DNA of 64,000 bases from Emcibacter sp. (GCA_021647465.1 JAKIUQ010000001.1:62001-126000); one strand, 5' to 3'; counted from the first letter of the stretch, positions 35,686-45,070 are shown. Made by a program: numbers and translations. Notes: generated from the letters alone by a model not told the origin.

Positions 35686-36561
35686 ATGTCATCCACAACA
35701 TACGACGACCGCGACGGCGTTATTTGGTATAATGGTGAACTCATAAACTGGCGCGATGCCAAGGTTCATATATTGACCCACGCCCTTCATTATGCCAGCA
35801 GCGTATTTGAAGGCCAAAAAGCCTATGGCGGCGAGATATTTAAACTGCGCGAACATTCACAAAGGCTTATTGAATCAGGACGTATGCTGGGATTTGAAAA
35901 CCCTTATACGGTCGAAGAAATTGATCAGGCGGCCATTGATGTGGTGAAGGCGAATGGTCTTGTGGATGCTTACGTTCGGCCCCTCGCGTGGCGCGGCTCT
36001 GAAATGATGGGGGTCGCGACAAAAGGTTCTAAAATTCATTTTGCCGTTGCCGCATGGGAATGGCCGCCCTATTTCGGGGTAGAAGCCCTTCATAAGGGTT
36101 TGCGTCTGGAAATGGCCAAATGGCGGCGTCCGGCACCTGATACAGCCCCGGTGCATGCCAAAGCTGCGGGGCTGTATATGATTGCCTCCCTTTGCAAGGA
36201 TGCCTCGGCGGCCCATGGGTATGATGATGCGTTGATGCTGGATTACCGGGGGCAAATAGCCGAAGCCACAGGTGCCAACATATTCTTTTTGAAGGATGGC
36301 GTGCTTCATACGCCGACGCCGGATTGTTTTCTGGACGGGATTACCCGCCGGACGGTTATCGGGCTTGCCAAAAAACGCGGATTCGATGTGGTTGAAAGGG
36401 CGATCATGCCCGATGAGATGGCAGATTTTGAGCAAGCCTTCCTGACCGGAACCGCTGCCGAAGTTACGCCGCTACGTGAAATAGGCCCCTATAATTTTGT
36501 GGTTGGTGATGTTTGTAAAACCATGATGAAGGACTATGCCGACCTTGTGAATCGGCGGTAA
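35686..36561 (+). CDS. ilvE: Branched-chain amino acid aminotransferase
   Basis: A 291-residue fold-type IV PLP aminotransferase interconverting Leu/Ile/Val and their 2-oxoacids. The N-terminus IWYNGELINWRDAKVHILTH and the PLP-lysine context HAKAAGLYMIAS are typical; DALMLDYRGQIAEATGANIFF and FLDGITRRTVIGLAKKRG complete the signature. A start ATG follows AGAGG in TTAGAGGTTCTAAAGAA. Divergent from marR, ended by a terminator before argG. Confidence 0.93.
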   Translation: MSSTTYDDRDGVIWYNGELINWRDAKVHILTHALHYASSVFEGQKAYGGEIFKLREHSQRLIESGRMLGFENPYTVEEIDQAAIDVVKANGLVDAYVRPLAWRGSEMMGVATKGSKIHFAVAAWEWPPYFGVEALHKGLRLEMAKWRRPAPDTAPVHAKAAGLYMIASLCKDASAAHGYDDALMLDYRGQIAEATGANIFFLKDGVLHTPTPDCFLDGITRRTVIGLAKKRGFDVVERAIMPDEMADFEQAFLTGTAAEVTPLREIGPYNFVVGDVCKTMMKDYADLVNRR

Positions 36562-36630
36562 GTTTGTCGGCTTTTAAAAGAATATTCTTTTTGGAGCGCA
36601 TCATTCGAATTTTCTTGTTACTTTGACGTG

Positions 36631-36657
36631 GGAAGCAGTTGCTTCCTGCGTTTTTTT
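36631..36657 (+). terminator. ilvE terminator overlapping the argG promoter region
   Basis: Perfect 7-bp stem GGAAGCA/TGCTTCC with a 2-base loop, three further bases, then seven T. The right arm contains the TTGCTT proposed as the argG -35. Confidence 0.8.
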
Positions 36658-36666
36658 GCCTATACT
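36639..36666 (+). promoter_or_regulatory. Candidate argG promoter
   Basis: TTGCTT (36639-36644), 16-base spacer containing the ilvE terminator T-run, then TATACT (36661-36666). The start would be about 45 bases before the argG ATG. Confidence 0.45.
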
Positions 36667-36718
36667 GCGCGGGAAAAATTGGCATATGCTTAAATCACAG
36701 ACAGTGCAGGAAATACAG

Positions 36719-37954
36719 ATGACAAAGAAAATCAAAAAAGTAGTTCTGGCCTATTCGGGCGGCCTTGACACCTCCATTATTTTGAAATGGCTGAAAGATA
36801 CCTATGATTGTGAGGTCGTGACTTTTACAGCGGATCTCGGTCAGGGTGAAGAATTGGAGCCCGCCCGTAAAAAGGCAGAGATGTTTGGCGTCAAAGAGAT
36901 TTTCATCGAAGATCTTCGGGAAGAATTTGTCCGCGATTATGTCTTCCCCATGTTTCGGGCCAATGCGCTTTATGAAGGGGTTTATCTGCTCGGAACCTCT
37001 ATTGCCCGTCCCTTGATCGCCAAACGCCAGATTGAAATTGCCCATGCGGTTGGGGCGGATGCTGTTTGTCACGGCGCCACCGGAAAAGGCAATGATCAGG
37101 TTCGTTTTGAACTGGGTTATTATGCCCTTGACCCCGATATTAAAGTGATTGCCCCTTGGCGGGAATGGGACCTGAACAGCCGGACTAAGCTGATTGATTA
37201 CGCGGAAAAACATCAAATCCCCGTAGAAAAAGACAAGCGCGGCGAGGCGCCATTCTCTGTTGACGCCAATCTGTTGCATACGTCGAGCGAGGGCAAACTT
37301 CTGGAAGACCCGTGGGATGAAAGCCCTGAATATATCTTTAACCGCACTGTTTCACCAGAGGATGCGCCGGATAAGCCGACCTATATCGAGGTTGAATTCA
37401 AAAGCGGCGATGCGGTTGCGATTGACGGCGTTAAAATGTCACCGGCGACGATTCTGACAAAATTAAACGAACTTGGCGGAGCCAATGGTATTGGCCGTCT
37501 TGATTTGCTTGAAAACCGTTTTGTCGGCATGAAATCACGGGGCATATACGAAACGCCGGGCGGCACTATCCTGCTGACCGCGCATAGGGGCATTGAAAGC
37601 ATCACCCTTGACGGCGGGGCCATGCATTTAAAAGACGAACTGATGCCCAAATATGCCGAATTGATTTATAATGGATTCTGGTTTTCGCCCGAGCGTGAGA
37701 TGCTTCAGGCCCTGATTGATAAATCGCAGGAACATGTGAGCGGCGCTGTGCGGCTCAAGCTGTATAAAGGCGGTGTGCATCTGGTGGGCCGCAAATCACC
37801 TGAGGATTCGCTCTATTCTATGGAGCATGTGACTTTCGAGGAAGACGAGGTTTACGATCAACGCGATGCGGCAGGCTTTATCAAGCTGAATGCCCTGCGC
37901 CTGCGGCTGCTGAACAAACGCGGAAAAACGCGGGTTAACCCAAGTTACGAATAA
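36719..37954 (+). CDS. argG: Argininosuccinate synthase
   Basis: A 411-residue enzyme joining citrulline and aspartate with ATP. The start [19 protein letters not shown] contains the ATP-binding P-loop (AYSGGLDTS, residues 10-18); AGGA lies nine bases before this ATG, so the longer open frame from 36623 is not used. [17 protein letters not shown] and [14 protein letters not shown] are conserved. No argH neighbour. Probably monocistronic. Confidence 0.97.
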   Translation: MTKKIKKVVLAYSGGLDTSIILKWLKDTYDCEVVTFTADLGQGEELEPARKKAEMFGVKEIFIEDLREEFVRDYVFPMFRANALYEGVYLLGTSIARPLIAKRQIEIAHAVGADAVCHGATGKGNDQVRFELGYYALDPDIKVIAPWREWDLNSRTKLIDYAEKHQIPVEKDKRGEAPFSVDANLLHTSSEGKLLEDPWDESPEYIFNRTVSPEDAPDKPTYIEVEFKSGDAVAIDGVKMSPATILTKLNELGGANGIGRLDLLENRFVGMKSRGIYETPGGTILLTAHRGIESITLDGGAMHLKDELMPKYAELIYNGFWFSPEREMLQALIDKSQEHVSGAVRLKLYKGGVHLVGRKSPEDSLYSMEHVTFEEDEVYDQRDAAGFIKLNALRLRLLNKRGKTRVNPSYE

Positions 37955-38016
37955 GTAAATTTAGGTCACCAGCACTAGTCCCTTGCCTTTTTTTCATTTA
38001 TAGTGAAAGTTACGTC

Positions 38017-38970
38017 ATGAGCTCAGACTGGAAACCGATTTGGCAAACCATAAAACTGTGGCATGAGGCCGGGCGCGAAATTGCCCTTGCCACCGTTGTC
38101 GATACATGGGGCTCGTCCCCCCGGGCAGCAGGCAGTATGATGATTGTGGATGAAGGGGGCGCAATCGAAGGCTCCGTATCGGGCGGCTGTATCGAAGGGG
38201 CCGTGATACAGGCGGGCCAAGACGTCATGACATCAAAAACGCCTCAAATACTGGATTTTAGTGTCAGCAATGATCAGGCTTGGGAGGTTGGCCTGTCTTG
38301 CGGCGGGCGGGTGAGGGTTATGGTTGAACCCATAGAGGCGAAATTACCCTTTATGGATAAAATTTTATCGGCCATTTGTCCTGTAATGTTGATCACCGAT
38401 TGCCTTAGCGGAAAGACATCTTTTGCAGAATGTGGTGCTTCAGAGAAGAGCAGACTGCAAGATAAGGACGGGACGCTCACCTTTCATCAAATACTTGAGC
38501 CGCCCCTGAAATTATTTATCATTGGCGCGGTTCATATCACGCAGGCCATGGTCAAAATCGCCCAAAGCCTTGATATTACGACATTGGTCATTGACCCGCG
38601 CACGACTTTTGCCAGCGAGGCCCGCTTTTCAGGCATTGAATTATCGACGGATTGGCCTGATGAGGCCTTGGCCGCGCAGGAAATTACTTCTGCTGCGGCG
38701 ATTGTAACCCTGACCCATGATCCAAAATTGGATGATCCCGCCTTGGAAATAGCGCTGAAGTCCAAGGCCTTTTATATTGCCTCATTAGGCAGCCGGAAAA
38801 CCCATGCGGCCCGCACCGCCCGCCTATTGGCCAAGGGTTTTTCAGAGACAGAGGTTGCCCGAATTCATGGGCCGGCGGGCTTAAGTCTGGGCGCGAAAAC
38901 CCCTGCCGAGATTGCCTTGTCTGTCATGGCTGAAATGATTGGTCTGTACCGGAAGGGCGGCGATAAATGA
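38017..38970 (+). CDS. XdhC/CoxI family molybdenum-hydroxylase maturation protein
   Basis: A 317-residue cofactor-handling protein of the family that sulfurates and inserts molybdenum cofactor into xanthine dehydrogenase-like enzymes. The first domain carries TVVDTWGSSPRAAGSMMIV and VSGGCIEGAV; DQAWEVGLSCGGRVRVMVEP is the second signature. A C-terminal Rossmann-like domain starts LKLFIIGAVHITQAM and includes IASLGSRKTH and ARIHGPAGLSLGAKTPAEIA. It overlaps the next gene by four bases (ATGA), and that gene encodes further cofactor functions. No hydroxylase gene is in the window. Confidence 0.87.
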   Translation: MSSDWKPIWQTIKLWHEAGREIALATVVDTWGSSPRAAGSMMIVDEGGAIEGSVSGGCIEGAVIQAGQDVMTSKTPQILDFSVSNDQAWEVGLSCGGRVRVMVEPIEAKLPFMDKILSAICPVMLITDCLSGKTSFAECGASEKSRLQDKDGTLTFHQILEPPLKLFIIGAVHITQAMVKIAQSLDITTLVIDPRTTFASEARFSGIELSTDWPDEALAAQEITSAAAIVTLTHDPKLDDPALEIALKSKAFYIASLGSRKTHAARTARLLAKGFSETEVARIHGPAGLSLGAKTPAEIALSVMAEMIGLYRKGGDK

Positions 38971-40598
38971 AATTTGGCGAATTCCCCTTATCCCAGATTC
39001 TTGGGGCTATTTTAGTGCATTCCGTTCTATTGCCATCCGGAAACCTGAAAAAAGGCCGAAGGCTATCCGAGGCGGATATAAAGCGACTTTCTGACCATGA
39101 TATTTCTTATGTAACCGCCGCAATAGCTGAACCGGAGGATATGATGGAGGATGAAGCCGCAGGGCATATTTCGGCGCATGTTTCAGGTGATCATGTTAGC
39201 TGCGCGGAGGCCTTTACCGGACGGGTGAATCTTTATGCAGCAGAAGATGGCGTGCTGTCCATAAATGAGCCGGGGGTCAATGAATTAAATCATATGGACG
39301 AGGCCATCACCCTTGCCACGATCGCGCAAGGGGCCATTGTTCATAGAGGGCAGCTGGTTGCGACCGTAAAGATCATCCCATTTTGCGTGCAAGAAAAAAC
39401 GGTGAAAAGGATTGTCGCAGAATCTGAGCAAGCTTTGATCGTGATAAGGCCGTTTATTTCGCAAAAGGCCGTTATGGTTCAAACCCTATTGGGCGGCACT
39501 GCAGAGAAGCTGCTTGCAAAGACGAAAAAAGTCATGGCGCACAGGCTTAATCTTTTTGGTGTAACTCTACAAGATGACTTCAGGTGTGGTCATGAGGAAA
39601 AAACTCTCGCGACATTTCTGGAAAATATGGCGGATGGCGCGCATGACATTACCCTGATTATGGGGGCATCGGCAATCACCGACCGCAGGGATGTCATTCC
39701 GGCGGCGATTATTCGCGCGGGCGGCGAGATTATTCATTACGGCATGCCTGTTGATCCGGGTAATCTGATGCTTTTGGCAAAATTGCGTGGCAAATGGGTG
39801 CTTGGCCTGCCAGGATGCTCGCGGTCACCAAAATTGAATGGGATTGACCTTATTTTATCGCGCATCTGTGCGGGGCTGAATGTTACGCGGGATCAGGTGA
39901 TGAATATGGGCGTTGGCGGTTTGCTCAGTGAATATCCCGGCAGGCCCCAGCCCAGAGAGAAAAGACCCCAGCCCAGAGAGAAAAGATCGAAGAATATAAT
40001 GACACCCTCCAAAAAAATAGCCGCTCTTGTCTTGGCTGCGGGGCAATCCAAAAGGATGGGCCGAGAAAATAAACTTTTGCTGCCATATGGACAAGGCACT
40101 GTTTTGTCTCATGTTCTTGGGCAGGTTAATCAAGCGGGCATTGATGATATATATGTGATCACGGGTCATGAAAAAGAATTGGTTGAGCAAGAGATCAGGA
40201 AAAACAGTGGGGTTGCCATTTATAATGATCTGTATGAAGAAGGTCTTAGCACGTCGGTTAAAGCCGGGATTGCCGCCCTGCCGAAAGATATTGATGCGGT
40301 CATGATAATCTTGGGGGATATGCCGAATATGTCGGCGGATATATTGCGCAAAATCATGGCGGCCTATAGTTTGGCGCAAGGTCAGTCAATCATCATCCCC
40401 ACGCATAACGGCAAACGCGGCAATCCCATCTTATGGGACGCTGATTTTTTCGGTGATTTTGATAGATTGCAAGGTGATATGGGGGCAAAAATTCTGTTGA
40501 ATGATTATCCGGAATATATTACCGAGCTTGAAATAGACTCTGATGGTATTTTTTTAGACATTGATACCATCGAAGCCTATGAGGGCCTGAAAAAGTAA
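38967..40598 (+). CDS. Molybdopterin-binding domain fused to MobA-like nucleotidyltransferase
   Basis: A 543-residue fusion. Residues 1-330 form a MoeA/Mog-like molybdopterin-binding part (LIMGASAITDRRDVIPAAI, PGNLMLLAKLRGKWVLGLPG). Residues 350-543 are a MobA-like NTP transferase: AALVLAAGQSKRMGRENKLL, the classic LAAG-x-SxRMG-xxK motif, then IILGDMPNM and RGNPILW. Such pairs make a cytidylyl- or guanylyl-type molybdenum cofactor for hydroxylases; which nucleotide is not clear (MocA-like CTP seems likely). The linker holds a perfect 21-bp tandem repeat, PQPREKR twice. ATGA overlap with the XdhC gene supports a joint role. Confidence 0.87.
   Translation: MKFGEFPLSQILGAILVHSVLLPSGNLKKGRRLSEADIKRLSDHDISYVTAAIAEPEDMMEDEAAGHISAHVSGDHVSCAEAFTGRVNLYAAEDGVLSINEPGVNELNHMDEAITLATIAQGAIVHRGQLVATVKIIPFCVQEKTVKRIVAESEQALIVIRPFISQKAVMVQTLLGGTAEKLLAKTKKVMAHRLNLFGVTLQDDFRCGHEEKTLATFLENMADGAHDITLIMGASAITDRRDVIPAAIIRAGGEIIHYGMPVDPGNLMLLAKLRGKWVLGLPGCSRSPKLNGIDLILSRICAGLNVTRDQVMNMGVGGLLSEYPGRPQPREKRPQPREKRSKNIMTPSKKIAALVLAAGQSKRMGRENKLLLPYGQGTVLSHVLGQVNQAGIDDIYVITGHEKELVEQEIRKNSGVAIYNDLYEEGLSTSVKAGIAALPKDIDAVMIILGDMPNMSADILRKIMAAYSLAQGQSIIIPTHNGKRGNPILWDADFFGDFDRLQGDMGAKILLNDYPEYITELEIDSDGIFLDIDTIEAYEGLKK
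39945..39986 (+). repeat. Perfect 21-bp tandem duplication in the interdomain linker
   Basis: Units 39945-39965 and 39966-39986 are identical at all 21 positions and encode PQPREKR twice, lengthening the linker between the two domains without a frame change. Confidence 0.95.
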
Positions 40599-40601
40599 AA
40601 T

Positions 40602-41090
40602 TTAAGTAGGCAGCTCTAAGGGAATTGCTGTGATGTATTTTATCTTTGTGACGGCAAAGCGGGAATGGACTTCCTTTACCATATCCATTTTAAGCAGTTT
40701 TTTGCGTAAAAAATCTTCGTAGGTTTGCATGTCGCGGGTTATCACGCGCAGCATATAATCCATTGACCCGCTGATGGTATAACATTCCGTGACCTCAGGG
40801 TAGGTAATAATGGTGCTTTCAAAAATTTCCAAAGCTTCTTCTGTGTGGGTTGATAATTTTACGCTGGCATAGACAATAATATCCAGATCAAGTTTTTTGG
40901 GGTCAACCAATGCGACCCGCCGGGTGATGATGCCCATATCTTCCAGTCTTTTGACGCGCCGCCAGCAAGGGGCAGTTGACAGCCCAACTTTACGTGCCAG
41001 ATCAGCGTTGGTGAGTGCGCAGTTATTTTGAAGCTCATTCAGTATTTTTTTATCTGTTTTACTAAGTTTGTCGGGCATTTTTTCACTCAA
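40602..41090 (-). CDS. Lrp/AsnC family transcriptional regulator
   Basis: A 162-residue protein with N-terminal HTH (LSKTDKKILNELQNNCALTN then LARKVGLSTAPCWRRVKRLE) and a C-terminal RAM ligand-binding domain (YTISGSMDYMLRVITRDMQTYEDFL). Divergent from leucine dehydrogenase, a classic Lrp/BkdR-type arrangement, so it probably controls that gene in response to an amino acid. Its 3' end is three bases from the convergent molybdopterin gene. Confidence 0.92.
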   Translation of the reverse strand: MSEKMPDKLSKTDKKILNELQNNCALTNADLARKVGLSTAPCWRRVKRLEDMGIITRRVALVDPKKLDLDIIVYASVKLSTHTEEALEIFESTIITYPEVTECYTISGSMDYMLRVITRDMQTYEDFLRKKLLKMDMVKEVHSRFAVTKIKYITAIPLELPT

Positions 41091-41492
41091 TCTAATGATT
41101 TAAGTAATAGATTCTACGCCCATTTCTGAAATTGGCAATAAATTTATGGGGATAAATTCAAAAAACCATTCGAGTCTCTATTTTTTTTGATCAAATATAA
41201 TTTCACAAATGGGGTTCAATAACACTCAAAGCAGAGTTATTTTGAAATATTATTTTAAGAGCGACATTGAAATTTAAGCTATTATCCTGCAAAAATACGC
41301 CTTGCACTGTAATATTATTTCGATTTTTGGATTATTTCGTTGCAGATATGCGCAAAAATCAAAAAATAACATTTTAAATATTTATCACCCTTGAAATGCC
41401 GTCAAAAAAATCCTCGACAAAGGAAAAATCAAACTCTACGAAAGGTTATAAAATCAGGTTAAATATTTTGACGCAAGAGTAGAGATACTGAA
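41091..41492. promoter_or_regulatory. AT-rich Lrp/leucine dehydrogenase intergenic region
   Basis: About 400 bases, rich in A/T tracts of the kind Lrp proteins bind and bend. It contains a perfect inverted repeat GATTTTTG (41322-41329) / CAAAAATC (41353-41360), extended imperfectly outward by TTATTT-like arms, centred near 41341. This may be a regulator site. I see no small gene and no clear -35/-10 pair. Confidence 0.45.
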
Positions 41493-42542
41493 ATGATGGA
41501 CGTAAATCAGTTTAAAGGCCATGAGCAGGTTGTTTATCTGCATGACAAAGAGACAGGCCTCAAAGCCTTTATTGCGGTTCATGATACGACGCTCGGGCCC
41601 GCTGCGGGGGGCTGCCGTATGTGGAATTATGATAATGAAATTGACGCCCTTAACGATGTGCTTCGTCTGTCAAGAGGCATGAGCCATAAAAATGCCATAG
41701 CCGGCCTTAAACTTGGCGGCGGAAAAGCCGTGATTATGGGCAATTCCAGAACAGATAAAACCGAGGCGCTTTTTCGATCTTTTGGCCGTATGATTGACAG
41801 GCTTGATGGTAAATATATCTCAGCAGAAGATGTGGGGATTTCCGTAGAAGATATGGAAATTGCCGCAGAGGAAACCCAATATGTGGCGGGCCTGACCAAA
41901 GGCGCGCATGCCAGCGGTGATCCGTCCCCCTTTACGGCAACGGGCGTTTTCCTTGGTATTAAAGCGGCCGTTAAATACAAGCTTGGCAAAGAGAGCCTTG
42001 AAGGCTTAACCATTGCTGTGCAGGGTGTTGGGCATGTAGGCTATTATTTATGCCGGCATCTTCATGCCGCCGGGGCCAGGCTTTTGGTTTCTGATATTAA
42101 TCAGGATGCGCTGAGCCGCGTTCAGCAGGAATTCGGGGCCGAAATAATTGATTTGAATATGATATTATCTGTTGAGGCTGATGTTTTGTCGCCTTGTGCA
42201 TTGGGGGCTATCATAAATGACGACACGATTGATGTAATCAAGGCAAAAATCATTGCCGGCGCGGCCAATAATCAGCTTGCCCGTGATGATCATGGTCAGG
42301 CTTTGATGGATCGCGGCATACTTTATGCGCCGGATTATGTCATTAATGCCGGCGGCATTATTAACGTGGCGGCTGAAACGCGCGGCGCCTATGATATTAA
42401 TTGGGTTAATGCCAAAGTCGAGAATATTTATGACAGCCTGATGACTATCTTCGGGCGATCTGTTGCTGAAAATAGATCCACCAGCAGAATTGCAGATGAA
42501 TGGGCTCATGAAATTATCCAAGCGGCACGGGCGCGAAAATAA
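41493..42542 (+). CDS. Leucine dehydrogenase (Glu/Leu/Phe/Val dehydrogenase family)
   Basis: A 349-residue NAD-dependent amino-acid dehydrogenase. LGPAAGGCRMWNY and the catalytic Lys in AIAGLKLGGGKAVI (about 74-87) mark the active site; EDVGISVEDM and the Rossmann GVGHVGYYLCRHL (about 180-192) follow. The sequence is closest to leucine dehydrogenase, deaminating Leu/Val/Ile to 2-oxoacids, which the BCKDH operon 4.4 kb downstream would then oxidise. Phe or Val as preferred substrate is possible. An ATGATG at the start leaves either codon. Confidence 0.88.
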   Translation: MMDVNQFKGHEQVVYLHDKETGLKAFIAVHDTTLGPAAGGCRMWNYDNEIDALNDVLRLSRGMSHKNAIAGLKLGGGKAVIMGNSRTDKTEALFRSFGRMIDRLDGKYISAEDVGISVEDMEIAAEETQYVAGLTKGAHASGDPSPFTATGVFLGIKAAVKYKLGKESLEGLTIAVQGVGHVGYYLCRHLHAAGARLLVSDINQDALSRVQQEFGAEIIDLNMILSVEADVLSPCALGAIINDDTIDVIKAKIIAGAANNQLARDDHGQALMDRGILYAPDYVINAGGIINVAAETRGAYDINWVNAKVENIYDSLMTIFGRSVAENRSTSRIADEWAHEIIQAARARK

Positions 42543-42622
42543 AGCATCAAGTGCGTTTCAATATTGGCTTGCAAATTAATTATGTAACATATAAAACACT
42601 TTCAAAATGAAAGGAATTTTAT

Positions 42623-43468
42623 ATGCAGGATAAAAATATTGAATCGTCTGTGGATATTTCAGATGAGAAAATTCACTGGAAACAAGATGTAAGTTATGGT
42701 CAATATCTTGATCTTGATGGATTGTTGAATTTACAGAATTTAAGGTCGGGGAAGCATGACGAAATGATGTTTATCATCATTCATCAGGCATCTGAGTTAT
42801 GGATGAAACTGTCTATTCATGAACTGTCTGCTGCCATGACGTCATTGGATGAGGATAATCTTGGCATTGCCATGAAAATGATCGCCCGCATCGCCCGCAT
42901 TCAGGAACAATTGACCCAGTCGTGGAATGTTCTGGCCACGATGACTCCAAAAGATTATTTAAGCTTTCGAGACAGCCTGGGGCAAAGCTCCGGCTTTCAA
43001 TCCTATCAATACCGCATGATCGAATTTGCCTTGGGGAACAAGAATAAGGATATGGTCAAGGCTCATGAGGGCCACCCGGAAATATTTGATTTGGTCAATC
43101 AGGTTCTGAACGCCCCAAGCCTGTATGATTTAACCCTGCAGCTTTTATCACGGCGCGGTTTTGATGTGCCTGAAGAATGCTTGAGCAGGGATTGGGAGAA
43201 GCCTTATGAAGCCCATAAAAAAGTGGAAGATATCTGGAAAGAAATATATCAAAATAGTGACCAGCATTGGGAGCTATATGATTGGGCGGAAAAACTGGTT
43301 GATTTGGAGCATCGCTTTCAATCCTGGCGTTTTGCCCATATGAAAACCGTCGAACGTATCATTGGATTTCGAAAAGGTACGGGCGGCACAAGCGGGGTAA
43401 ATTATCTGGTTAAGGCGCTGGACCTCAGGTTTTTCCCGGAATTATGGACGGTAAGGTCTATTTTATAA
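42623..43468 (+). CDS. kynA: Tryptophan 2,3-dioxygenase
   Basis: A 281-residue haem enzyme opening the tryptophan indole ring to N-formylkynurenine. YGQYLDLDGLLNLQ, then HDEMMFIIIHQASELWMKL with the proximal-site residues, SLGQSSGFQSYQYRMIEF, and the C-terminal FRKGTGGTSGVNYLVKALD with the haem-binding His in the HRFQSWRFAHMKT region are all conserved. It lies 80 bases after leucine dehydrogenase and overlaps the convergent formamidase gene by six bases. Confidence 0.96.
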   Translation: MQDKNIESSVDISDEKIHWKQDVSYGQYLDLDGLLNLQNLRSGKHDEMMFIIIHQASELWMKLSIHELSAAMTSLDEDNLGIAMKMIARIARIQEQLTQSWNVLATMTPKDYLSFRDSLGQSSGFQSYQYRMIEFALGNKNKDMVKAHEGHPEIFDLVNQVLNAPSLYDLTLQLLSRRGFDVPEECLSRDWEKPYEAHKKVEDIWKEIYQNSDQHWELYDWAEKLVDLEHRFQSWRFAHMKTVERIIGFRKGTGGTSGVNYLVKALDLRFFPELWTVRSIL

Positions 43469-44320
43469 AGTCTGGGATAAGATAGCCTTGAACAGGGGGC
43501 TGTTTTTATTGCCAAGCTCCAGAATGATATCAAAATGGTTAAAGGCCGGCATGGCAACGTATGATGCCTCATGTCCGGCCTTTTGCCATGCAGTCATATA
43601 GTCCTGCGTCTGACGCTTGAATTCACTGGTTTCATTTCCGCCAACGCTAAAAATTACGGGGCAACTTTTCTTGGGGCCATTCTTTTCAGGTATGTGAAAT
43701 ATAGGACTTAATGCCGTTGCATCTGATAATGTCATGCGCAGGGGGTCATTGATATAGGTTTGGGTAAGAGGCCGTAAATCATAAATCCCGCTCACCTCGC
43801 AGGCCCCTTTTATGGGGCAATGGTCATAGCCATGACTTGCCCAGTCCATGCTTAAAATTTCCGCAACCAAATGCGCGCCGGCGGAACTGCCGGACAGGGT
43901 GATGTTATCTTTGTCGCCGCCGTATTCTGCTATATTATTCAATATCCATAACGCCGCTGACCTGACCTGAGAAACAATTTCAAACAGCGATGCCTGTGGG
44001 GCCAATGTATAATCAAGGGCGATGAAAATAATATTATGATCAACGAAATTGGGGGCCGCAAAAGCACTTTCCGCTTTGGATAATTCCTGCCAATAGCCCC
44101 CGTGAATAAAGACATGTACCGCAAAGGGCCCTTTGCCTTTTGGCATGAAAATATCCATATATTCGCGCGGGGCAGGGCCGTATTTCACATCTGCCTGATA
44201 TTGTGAAGAGAGCTTCGGATGAGCGGCGTGGCTCAGGTCACGATAGTCTTGAATATGGACCATAATATCATCCACGCAGGAACTGGGGGAATATTCTCTC
44301 TCAAGCGTTTCTTTGGTCAT
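43463..44320 (-). CDS. Kynurenine formamidase-like alpha/beta hydrolase
   Basis: A 285-residue hydrolase (from ATG 44320, MTKETLEREYSP; upstream Met codons at 44344 and 44380 are less likely). The AFMID-type motif HGGYW (about residue 73) gives the oxyanion hole, and the nucleophile elbow GSSAGAHLV follows. The genetic context, kynA on one side and kynU divergent, strongly suggests it hydrolyses N-formylkynurenine to kynurenine. The unrelated KynB fold is not seen. Divergent from the XRE-cupin gene. Confidence 0.85.
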   Translation of the reverse strand: MTKETLEREYSPSSCVDDIMVHIQDYRDLSHAAHPKLSSQYQADVKYGPAPREYMDIFMPKGKGPFAVHVFIHGGYWQELSKAESAFAAPNFVDHNIIFIALDYTLAPQASLFEIVSQVRSAALWILNNIAEYGGDKDNITLSGSSAGAHLVAEILSMDWASHGYDHCPIKGACEVSGIYDLRPLTQTYINDPLRMTLSDATALSPIFHIPEKNGPKKSCPVIFSVGGNETSEFKRQTQDYMTAWQKAGHEASYVAMPAFNHFDIILELGNKNSPLFKAILSQTL

Positions 44321-44363
44321 ATTTTCACAGGGCTTGAATGTCATAACAGTTAATATCTTAAAT

Positions 44364-44398
44364 ATGAGAAGTTTTCTCAATATGGAAATTAGTTTTCA
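44364..44398. promoter_or_regulatory. Two palindromic operators between the formamidase and XRE-cupin genes
   Basis: TGAGAAGTTTTCTCA (44364-44378), a perfect palindrome around GTT, and TGGAAATTAGTTTTCA (44383-44398, arms of one mismatch) share TGRRAA...TTYYCA. Both lie in the 128-base divergent gap and probably bind the XRE-cupin protein encoded next door. Confidence 0.55.
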
Positions 44399-44448
44399 TT
44401 ATAGAAATAATATGATACTATACCTGTTGAAAAAAGAAAGCAGAAAAC

Positions 44449-45069
44449 ATGGCATCCACGTTATTGAGTGATACGCAAACCGGGCCAGAGGCAATGCTTG
44501 GTAATCGGCTGGCGGCACTGCGGGCAGAGCGGGACTTGACACTCAGGCAGCTTAGTGAATTGGTTGATATTCCGGCGTCCACTTTATCAAAGGTGCAAAA
44601 TCATCAGGCGACTTTGACCTATGGTAATCTGCAAAAGCTGGCGCGGGGTCTGAATATATGTATTTCTGAATTATTTGACGATGGGCTGCAAATGCCCAAA
44701 GCGGGCCGCCGCACGATCACAAGGGCCGGTCAAGGCGTGATGAATGATGTTGATATTTACCGGGTTGAGGTGCTGAGCAGTGAATTACTGAACAAAGGCA
44801 TGTATCCCGGAATTCTTGAGGTGCCGCCCGCCCGCCCGCAGGATATGACAAAGCTTGCCCATCACCCGGGGGAGGAATTTATCTATGTGCTGGCCGGGGG
44901 CATAACGCTTTATACCGAAGACTATAAACCCGTTGAACTCAATGTGGGAGATAGCGCTTACCTTGATAGCTCATCAGGCCATCGTTATGTCTCGAAGGAT
45001 CAGAGCGTAGCGCGAATTTTGGTGGTCTGTTCTGATAATGCCAGCGAAACCGCAGAAAAAAGTGAATAA
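44449..45069 (+). CDS. XRE family regulator with cupin sensor domain
   Basis: A 206-residue two-domain regulator. The HTH (about 20-75) has LRAERDLTLRQLSELVDIPA and STLSKVQNHQATLTYGNLQK. A cupin (about 120-195) has HHPGEEFIYVLAGGITLYTE, with metal-type His/Glu, and GDSAYLDSSSGHRYVS. Such proteins sense small metabolites. It is placed directly before kynU (two-base gap) and divergent from the formamidase gene, so it probably controls kynurenine degradation; the ligand (kynurenine, tryptophan or other) is unknown. Confidence 0.88.
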   Translation: MASTLLSDTQTGPEAMLGNRLAALRAERDLTLRQLSELVDIPASTLSKVQNHQATLTYGNLQKLARGLNICISELFDDGLQMPKAGRRTITRAGQGVMNDVDIYRVEVLSSELLNKGMYPGILEVPPARPQDMTKLAHHPGEEFIYVLAGGITLYTEDYKPVELNVGDSAYLDSSSGHRYVSKDQSVARILVVCSDNASETAEKSE

Positions 45070-45070
45070 T

